In this document: positions 58,816 to 64,000 of the stretch, piece after piece | How the letters are laid out: each line of letters starts with the position of its first letter | How positions within the stretch are numbered: the first letter of the stretch is position 1 | Source: an archaeon | GTDB lineage: Archaea > Thermoproteota > Nitrososphaeria > Nitrososphaerales > Gagatemarchaeaceae | Direction: 5' to 3' | Length of the DNA stretch: 64,000 bases | Assembly: GCA_021827865.1 (NCBI GenBank) | Contig: JAKAUC010000009.1 | Location: 434,001 to 498,000, forward strand | Notes under the pieces: model-generated | What the model saw: the letters and a program-made list of their open reading frames with translations, nothing else | Told to the model about the DNA's origin: nothing | The model's database searches: none | Program-made: the position numbers and the translations under genes

Positions 58816-60036
58816 ATGCCCAAACAGGACGAGTTCATGAACCTCTCGAAGATGAACTTCGACGTCTCCGAAGAGCAGGAGATGATCCTCGAGCAGGTGG
58901 ACAGGGCTTGCAAGGAGTTCAGGCCCATCGAGGACAGGTACTACCTCGAGCACAAGATCAACGACCAGACCAGACCGTTCTTCGCGAAGGCGCACCTCCT
59001 GGGGCTCCCGGTCTCAAGGAGGTACGGAGACGGCCAGGGGGCAGACATGGTCACCTATGCCCTGGCCATCGAGAGGATAGGGAGGGAGGGGACCGGGGTG
59101 AGGACGTTCTTTTCGGTGCATATGGCTCTCGGACAGATGACGGTCCAGCACTGGGGGAACGAAGAGCAGAAGAACCGGATACTCACCCCCGCCACGAAGG
59201 GGGACGCCATACTCGCGTTCGGGCTCACCGAGCCCAATGCCGGGAGCGACCCCGCTTCCCTCACAACCTACTTCGAGGAGAAGGGGGGGAAGTACCAGAT
59301 AACCGGCCAGAAGATGTGGATATCCCTGGGCTCGTCTTCGAAATACGTCCTGGTCTTCGCGTACCCCAAGGGCAGGAGGGAGGGGATGAGCGGGTTCATT
59401 GTCGATACGGAGAGCCCCGGGTTCAAGGCTGAGCTCATCCCGCACAAGCTCGGCCTCCCGACGGCCGACACGTCCACCCTCTACCTGGACAAGGTCGAGG
59501 TGACCAAGGAGGATGTGCTCGGGCCGCCGGGGAAGGGCATGTCCGTCGCGCTCTCAGGGCTGATGAATGGGAGGCTGAGCGTGGCCGCCGGGTGCGTCGG
59601 CGTCATCCAGGACTGCCTGGACGAGGCCGTGAGCTACGCCGGGGTGAGGGTCCAGCACGGCAAGGTGATCGGCAAGCACCAGCTTGTCCAGAGGCACATA
59701 GGGCTGATGGCCACGAACCTGGAGGCGGCCAGGCTGCTCCTACTCCAGGCCGCGTTCGTCAAGCAGAAGTATGAAGAGAACCCAGGCAACACGGAGCTCA
59801 GGGACGCCACCGACCTGGCCTGCGCCCGCGCGAAGTACTTCGCGGCCAACGCTTCCTTCGACGCCGCCAACAGGGCGGTCCAGATCTTCGGCGGGAACGG
59901 CTACTCGCTGGAGAACAGGCCCGCCAGGCACTTCGCGGACACCAGGGTCACCATGATATACGAAGGGGCCAACGAGATCATGGAGCAGAAGCTCGCCCTG
60001 GGCGCACTGGGGAAAGGATTCGAAGCGTACTCCTAG
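58816..60036 (+). CDS. Acyl-CoA dehydrogenase (short-chain type)
   Basis: FAD enzyme making the trans-2-enoyl-CoA; 406 residues. N-terminal helices (SEEQEMILEQVDRACKEF), FGLTEPNAGSDPASLTT (FAD/substrate), YQITGQKMWISLGSS, then C-terminal AVQIFGGNGYSLENRPAR and TMIYEGANEIMEQ, whose Glu is the catalytic base in butyryl/isobutyryl-type enzymes. It is translated right behind the mutase small subunit. If the mutase makes butyryl-CoA from isobutyryl-CoA, this would yield crotonyl-CoA for the crotonase at 15.2 kb. Substrate is inferred from context. Confidence 0.93.
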   Translation: MPKQDEFMNLSKMNFDVSEEQEMILEQVDRACKEFRPIEDRYYLEHKINDQTRPFFAKAHLLGLPVSRRYGDGQGADMVTYALAIERIGREGTGVRTFFSVHMALGQMTVQHWGNEEQKNRILTPATKGDAILAFGLTEPNAGSDPASLTTYFEEKGGKYQITGQKMWISLGSSSKYVLVFAYPKGRREGMSGFIVDTESPGFKAELIPHKLGLPTADTSTLYLDKVEVTKEDVLGPPGKGMSVALSGLMNGRLSVAAGCVGVIQDCLDEAVSYAGVRVQHGKVIGKHQLVQRHIGLMATNLEAARLLLLQAAFVKQKYEENPGNTELRDATDLACARAKYFAANASFDAANRAVQIFGGNGYSLENRPARHFADTRVTMIYEGANEIMEQKLALGALGKGFEAYS

Positions 60037-60159
60037 AACCCCGTCGGTGCATTCCTAGGAGGAAGGGGCGGGCAAAGCCCGCTCTTCTCGCAGTTCGGAT
60101 CCGGCCGCGGCACTCGCCGGCGGGAAGCTGTGGGCATTGAGTACGCCAGGATATGATGG

Positions 60160-60894
60160 TCAGTGCGAGAAGGCCAGGGCCATGAGGAATGCGGCCGTGG
60201 AGATCACGGCAAGCACTATCCCCTTGAGGATGCCCTCGAGCTTTGCGGCCAGGGGAGACCCACCCCCCTGCTCCTGCTTGATCGCCTTGTAGGGCCTCGA
60301 GGCGCTGATTTCGACGTAGGCGGTGAAGAAGCCGAAAAGCCCGGCGGCGACTGACGCGACGCTCACTGTGTCCGCCTGGACCACGAAGCCGGCGATCACA
60401 GGGAGGAACCCCCAGGAAGTCGCGAACCACAGGTCCGTGTGGAACGCCCCGCCGAATAGCTCGAGGTTGTAGGCGAGCAGGAAGAAGAGCTCGACGGCCC
60501 CCACCATGAGGAGCAGAGGAGCATAGGTCAGCGCCAGATAGAGGCCAAGCCCCAGGGACGGGACCAGCGCGGCCGCAGCCACGGCCGCGAGCTGCCTTCG
60601 CGAAAAGAAGTTCCCCCACGGCCTGTTGGGGGCCATGGCGTCGAGACAATGGGCCGAGACGCCGACGGCGAGGAGATACACCACTGCCAGCGCCGCCATC
60701 CTCTCGACGTGGACCATCGGGGCTATGAGCGACCCGATGAGGACATAGCTGGCGTTCATGAGCGAGTATGGATAGAAGCTGAGCCCCACCAGAAGCCTTA
60801 GGCGCCTGGGCCCCCTCCGTGGGACATACCACTCCCTCAGCCGCGTGCCTTCGCTGTCGGCCTGGCCCAAGGGCCTCAAGCGGCATCCCCGCAC
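60160..60894 (-). CDS. UbiA-like polytopic membrane protein lacking the prenyltransferase motifs
   Basis: About 244 residues with 7-8 hydrophobic helices. Overall shape and the loops recall UbiA prenyltransferases, but the catalytic N-D-x-x-D-x-x-x-D is absent: the corresponding loop reads SAHCLDAMAPNRPWGNFFSRRQL, and the second Asp-rich motif is replaced by NLELFGGAFHTDLWF. It may be a degenerate or divergent member with a different role. Start uncertain (GTG 60894, or ATG 60951); a TATA-like CTCTTATCC lies at about 60930. It is divergent from a UbiE-like methyltransferase gene, 68 bp apart. Confidence 0.6.
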   Translation of the reverse strand: MRGCRLRPLGQADSEGTRLREWYVPRRGPRRLRLLVGLSFYPYSLMNASYVLIGSLIAPMVHVERMAALAVVYLLAVGVSAHCLDAMAPNRPWGNFFSRRQLAAVAAAALVPSLGLGLYLALTYAPLLLMVGAVELFFLLAYNLELFGGAFHTDLWFATSWGFLPVIAGFVVQADTVSVASVAAGLFGFFTAYVEISASRPYKAIKQEQGGGSPLAAKLEGILKGIVLAVISTAAFLMALAFSH

Positions 60895-60962
60895 TATTGA
60901 CCGTTTCCCGGGTCGGCGCGTTCCAGAGGGGATAAGAGACGGCGGGCGCATGGCTTCTCCGA

Positions 60963-61679
60963 ATGGGAGACGCGGTAGCGCCGGCCGAAGAGATGAAGCG
61001 GACGTCGTCGAAGATATTCGCCGGGCTGGCGCGGTCCTACGAGAACGCCCTGGATTACGCCACCCTGTTCCAAGACAGGCGCTGGAAGGCCTGGGTCGCG
61101 AGAAGGCTGAACGTGGAGGGCGGCCTCGTCCTTGACGTGGGGAGCGGGACCTTGGTCCTCGAGGAGCTCCTCTCAGGGATGGGCTGCAGGTTCGTCGGCC
61201 TCGACCTTGCCCCTGAGATGATACGCGTCGCCATGGAGAAGAGGGTCCCCGGCGTCGGCCTGGTCCTTAACGGAGACGCCGAGTTTCTCCCGTTCGCCGA
61301 TGGCTCTTTCGACTCCGTCGTCAGCTGCTATGTCCCGAAATACGTCGACGTCCGGAAGTTCGTGAGGGAGCTGGCGAGGGTGGCCAAGCCAGGGGGGAAG
61401 GCCGTGGTGTACGACTTCGCCAAGCCGAGGGGACCCCTCGCCCCCTTCCTTGAGGCGTACATCCAGGGCGGGCTGCGCGTGATTGGCTTCGCCCTCGGGC
61501 TTGCGGGGAGGAGGGAGGCGTATACCTTCGACAGGCTCCCCCAGATCATCGAAGGCACAACCTGGGACCTGGAAATGGTCGACGCCATGGAATCGAACGG
61601 GTTCGTTGAAATCGAGTCCGCCCGGCTCACGGGAGGGGTGGTCTTCGCCTGCAGCGGGCGGCTCAGGGAGAGCGCTTAG
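60963..61679 (+). CDS. SAM-dependent methyltransferase (UbiE/Methyltransf_11-like)
   Basis: A 238-residue methyltransferase: GLVLDVGSGTLVLEELL (motif I), FVGLDLAPEMIRVAME, LVLNGDAEFLPFADGSFDSVVSCY (motif II/III), and ARVAKPGGKAVVYDFAKP. The layout is UbiE/COQ5-like, and its divergent neighbour is UbiA-like, so a lipid or quinone substrate is conceivable. ATG 60963 or internal ATG 60993. Confidence 0.84.
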   Translation: MGDAVAPAEEMKRTSSKIFAGLARSYENALDYATLFQDRRWKAWVARRLNVEGGLVLDVGSGTLVLEELLSGMGCRFVGLDLAPEMIRVAMEKRVPGVGLVLNGDAEFLPFADGSFDSVVSCYVPKYVDVRKFVRELARVAKPGGKAVVYDFAKPRGPLAPFLEAYIQGGLRVIGFALGLAGRREAYTFDRLPQIIEGTTWDLEMVDAMESNGFVEIESARLTGGVVFACSGRLRESA

Positions 61680-61787
61680 ATACTGTGGGATAGGGTTGTT
61701 GCACATGTCCCGGGCGACCAGAGGTAGGGCGGGGGCGGTCAGGACGGCGCGCAGAACCCCCAAGCGGGAGCGCCCGGCTCCTTCGAA

Positions 61788-62978
61788 TTGAGCGGCGGAG
61801 GGCCGCAGGGGGGCGGACCCCTGCCGATCTACTTCGCCAAGGGAGGGAGGGTGTTCGTGTCGGGGCTCCTCAGCATCGCCCTCCCCTTCTACCTGAGGGC
61901 CATCGGCTACGGTCCCTTCTTCCAAGGGCTTGCCCTGGTGGCCATCCTTGCGGGGAACGCAGCTTCGAACCTAGCTGTGACATACCTCGGCGCCAGGGTG
62001 GGCAGGAAGAGGCTGCTGCAGATATTCAGCCTCCTAATGGTCGCGGCGGGTGCAGTCCTGGCGCTGGACGAGGCCGCCGCCGCAATACTCCTGGCATGCC
62101 TGGCGGGAAACATCAGCAGCACGGGGACGGAGGCGGGACCGTTCCAGTCCATCGAAGCCGGGATCCTCCCCGACCTGAGCGGAGAGGGGTCGAGCGTCAG
62201 AGCCTTCGGGAGGTACAACATGATAGGCTACTCGGCGGCCGCCCTTGGACAGCTCGCTTCTTCGGGCCCAGGCATCCTCGGGAACAGCGCGGTTGCGTTC
62301 CACGTTGTGTTCGCCGGGTTCGCAGTCGTGGGGGTGGTCCTCTTCGCTGTCTACAGCAGGCTGAAGGGCATGGAAGGGAGCCGCGCAGCGAGGCCAGGCC
62401 TGGCTAACCTCAGCCAGGCGGCGAGGAAGGACCTCGTGCGGCTCTCGGGGCTGTTCTCCGTGGACTCGCTCGGCGGGGTCTTCGTCACGACATACCTCCT
62501 ATCGATCTGGTTCAGCTCGACCTTCGGCCTCCAGCTCGAGTACCTCGGGCCCATATTCTTCGTCGCTAGCTTGGTCACCGCGGCCTCGACCTACGGGGCG
62601 GCCATGATCGCCCTGCGAATCGGCAACCTGAGAACCATGGTCTACACCCACCTCGCGTCGAATGGGTTCCTCATCCTCATGGGGCTCGCTGGGTCCCTCC
62701 CGCTCGCGCTCCTCTTCCTCTTCCTCCGCCAGAGCGTGTCGCAGATGGACGTCCCGACGAGGCAGGCGCTGATGACAGAGATGTTCCAGAAGGAGGAGAG
62801 GGTCCAGGCCTACGCGGTCACCAACACCCTGCGGAGCGCTGGTTCGTTCGTGGGCGGCCCAGCCTCGGCGGTGATGCTCGGGCTTGGGTTGGTGTCGGCG
62901 CTCCCGTTCGCGGGTGGGGTCACCAAGATCGGCTATGACCTTCTGACCTTCGCCAGCTACAGGAAGAGATACCGCTAG
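61788..62978 (+). CDS. MFS transporter
   Basis: A 396-residue permease with about 11-12 helices. TYLGARVGRKRLLQIFSLLM is the motif A position. GTEAGPFQSIEAGILPDLSG and SVSQMDVPTRQALMTEMFQKEERV are conserved-looking loops seen in a group of archaeal/bacterial MFS proteins of unknown substrate. TTG start at 61788. About 110 bp after the methyltransferase gene; not clearly linked. Confidence 0.83.
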   Translation: MSGGGPQGGGPLPIYFAKGGRVFVSGLLSIALPFYLRAIGYGPFFQGLALVAILAGNAASNLAVTYLGARVGRKRLLQIFSLLMVAAGAVLALDEAAAAILLACLAGNISSTGTEAGPFQSIEAGILPDLSGEGSSVRAFGRYNMIGYSAAALGQLASSGPGILGNSAVAFHVVFAGFAVVGVVLFAVYSRLKGMEGSRAARPGLANLSQAARKDLVRLSGLFSVDSLGGVFVTTYLLSIWFSSTFGLQLEYLGPIFFVASLVTAASTYGAAMIALRIGNLRTMVYTHLASNGFLILMGLAGSLPLALLFLFLRQSVSQMDVPTRQALMTEMFQKEERVQAYAVTNTLRSAGSFVGGPASAVMLGLGLVSALPFAGGVTKIGYDLLTFASYRKRYR

Positions 62979-63264
62979 TGCAGCGAGGCTCCCAAGACTG
63001 GGAGTCGGGCCCAGGGCGTTAGATCAGAAGGCGGACCCCGGAGCCCCTAGCAGTCCCGCATCTCGAACGACTGCGACGAACACTCAGTGGACGCTAAGTC
63101 GGTGCAGGCCTCCGGGGAGTGGAGGCGTTCCAATCCCAGGGGACGCGGCATGAGGACGGCAGAGGGAGCATCTGCACGGACTTGAGCCGTGCGGAAGGAC
63201 CACTTCCTACACCAGGACCACCGCACATACGTGGACCGATGTGATTCGGAGAGGGCCGCGCCGG
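62979..63264. other. Intergenic stretch, no gene recognised
   Basis: About 286 bp between the MFS stop and the tail of the LhgO-like gene on the other strand. I see no tRNA-like fold, no AT-rich promoter pair and no convincing small frame. Both flanking genes end here, so it can hold terminators. Confidence 0.5.
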
Positions 63265-64000
63265 CTAGACCTCGGAGGCGCCCGTGAAGTCCCAGCCTGG
63301 TATCGAGGCAGGGGGCTCCCTTGGTCGGAACCCATCGAAGAAGCCTGCTTCCCCGAGCTCCTTCACCACCATGGCCGAGAAGGCTGGCGCTCCAGTCGCC
63401 CCGGGGGAGTTGAAGTTGACGACGTGGGCTGAGCCTTCGCCCTTGAAGAGGAGCGCCTCGGGGACGAAGCCCGACCTGTCGACGACGGAGCTCCTTACCC
63501 CGAAGACGACCCTCCCGTTCAGGAGGGAAGGCGACAGGGCCGGGATGAACCTCCTCACCCTGGCACACATCGCCCGCTTAGAGAGGGAGCTCCGCCACTC
63601 CCCTGCTACGAGGGAGAGGAAGTCCGAGTTGGCGAAGAGCCTCGCCTTCGGCCCCGGGGGACGTTCCAGGAACCGGGGTAGGGAGGAGAGCCCTAACCCT
63701 GAATAGACGTAGGGCCCAGGGACGACCACGGCGTTGGGCCCTATTTGCCGGGACCCGTCCGCCCTCACCACGAAGTGGGGGTCGAGGAATGGATACTGCG
63801 GGAACTCCGGCGGTCGGTAGATGTTCGAGGTCACCCTCGAGGCGAAGGGTTCGTCCACCACCCAGTACTCCCCCCTGAAGTGCAGGGCGGCGAGCCCCCG
63901 GCCGAAGCCGAGGGAGTGGGCGATCTTCAACGCCCCCCCGCCTGCGGCGTTGACCAAGAGCCTGCAGCGGACCGTGGTGGATGACCCGCCCGAGCGGAAC
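63265..64000 (-). CDS. FAD-dependent oxidoreductase, L-2-hydroxyglutarate oxidase (LhgO)-like, C-terminal part
   Basis: The last about 245 residues of a DAO-family flavoprotein cut by the window edge. RLLVNAAGGGALKIAHSLG corresponds to the N-A-G-x-x-A-D region; GRGLAALHFRGEYWVVDEP, TSNIYRPPEFPQYPFLDPHFVV and RQIGPNAVVVPG match the LhgO family blocks. The C-terminus has NFNSPGATGAPAFSAMVVKEL, the FAD-contact end. The N-terminal Rossmann motif lies outside. It oxidises a 2-hydroxy acid if the family assignment holds. Confidence 0.8.
   Translation of the reverse strand, partial: FRSGGSSTTVRCRLLVNAAGGGALKIAHSLGFGRGLAALHFRGEYWVVDEPFASRVTSNIYRPPEFPQYPFLDPHFVVRADGSRQIGPNAVVVPGPYVYSGLGLSSLPRFLERPPGPKARLFANSDFLSLVAGEWRSSLSKRAMCARVRRFIPALSPSLLNGRVVFGVRSSVVDRSGFVPEALLFKGEGSAHVVNFNSPGATGAPAFSAMVVKELGEAGFFDGFRPREPPASIPGWDFTGASEV

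Noticed and set aside
60160-60894. Functional UbiA prenyltransferase
   Set aside because: Neither Asp-rich Mg/diphosphate motif is present in the loops.
1-64000. CRISPR arrays, insertion sequences, integrases, prophage genes, long direct repeats
   Set aside because: None seen; gene content and codon style look uniform, with no transposase-like or phage-like products and no regularly spaced repeats.

Overview
The window looks like a GC-rich archaeal chromosome (roughly two thirds G+C by eye), probably a heterotrophic member of the Thermoproteota (Nitrososphaeria/Thaumarchaeota-like); the lineage is an inference. Archaeal marks are: aspartate transcarbamoylase with a separate PyrI regulatory chain, a class I (archaeal) CCA-adding enzyme beside a COG2112-type kinase and ThpR, the UPF0200/UPF0201 pair, TrmG10, a GPN-loop GTPase, DUF2203, tRNA genes with introns and no encoded CCA, and AT-rich TATA-like boxes about 25-30 nt upstream of start codons in otherwise GC-rich DNA. 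Many genes begin with TTG or GTG placed where transcription would start, which suggests mostly leaderless mRNAs.

Layout. 1-6.4 kb: pyrimidine block, with carA-carB and an aminotransferase on the minus strand and pyrB-pyrI-pyrC on the plus strand. 6.4-12.2 kb: small membrane protein, amidase plus thioesterase, HerA-like ATPase, deoC, a four-CBS protein. 12.4-18.7 kb: intron-bearing tRNA-Ser, acetyltransferase, then an acyl-CoA block (3-hydroxyacyl-CoA dehydrogenase, two crotonases, thiolase, thioesterase) ending with the PduO-type cobalamin adenosyltransferase. 18.8-29.8 kb: DUF2203, amidohydrolase, peroxiredoxin, malic enzyme, a copper block (YHS mini-protein, YHS-fused copper ATPase, separate HMA chaperone), M20 peptidase, saccharopine-dehydrogenase-like protein, drug-type MFS. 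29.9-35.8 kb: a homoprotocatechuate-type aromatic module (acetoacetate-decarboxylase-superfamily protein, FAH protein, MFS, HpaB, HpaD, flavin reductase). 35.9-43.5 kb: a channel-like membrane protein with an altered filter, SHOCT protein, acetyltransferase, two small proteins, methyltransferase, DUF998, pyruvate phosphate dikinase, MFS. 43.8-52.8 kb: tRNA-Pro and a dense RNA/nucleotide housekeeping cluster. 53-60 kb: methylcitrate lyase and synthase, MeaB-type GTPase, a B12 acyl-CoA mutase in two subunits, acyl-CoA dehydrogenase. 60-64 kb: UbiA-like membrane protein, methyltransferase, MFS, and a truncated LhgO-like oxidase.

How it fits together. The strongest functional point is that the B12 mutase carries Phe and Gln at the two positions that are Tyr and Arg in methylmalonyl-CoA mutase; this is the isobutyryl-CoA mutase pattern. 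With the adjoining acyl-CoA dehydrogenase and the hydratase, dehydrogenase and thiolase at 13.5-18 kb, the window could encode isobutyryl-CoA to butyryl-CoA to two acetyl-CoA. Propionyl-CoA would be handled by the methylcitrate enzymes. Malic enzyme and pyruvate phosphate dikinase could then carry C4 acids and pyruvate to PEP. The aromatic module would feed hydroxyphenylacetate-like compounds into central metabolism, but several classical steps are missing. Other points for follow-up are a carB gene with no usable in-frame start codon and a tRNA-Pro whose intron appears to interrupt the anticodon stem.
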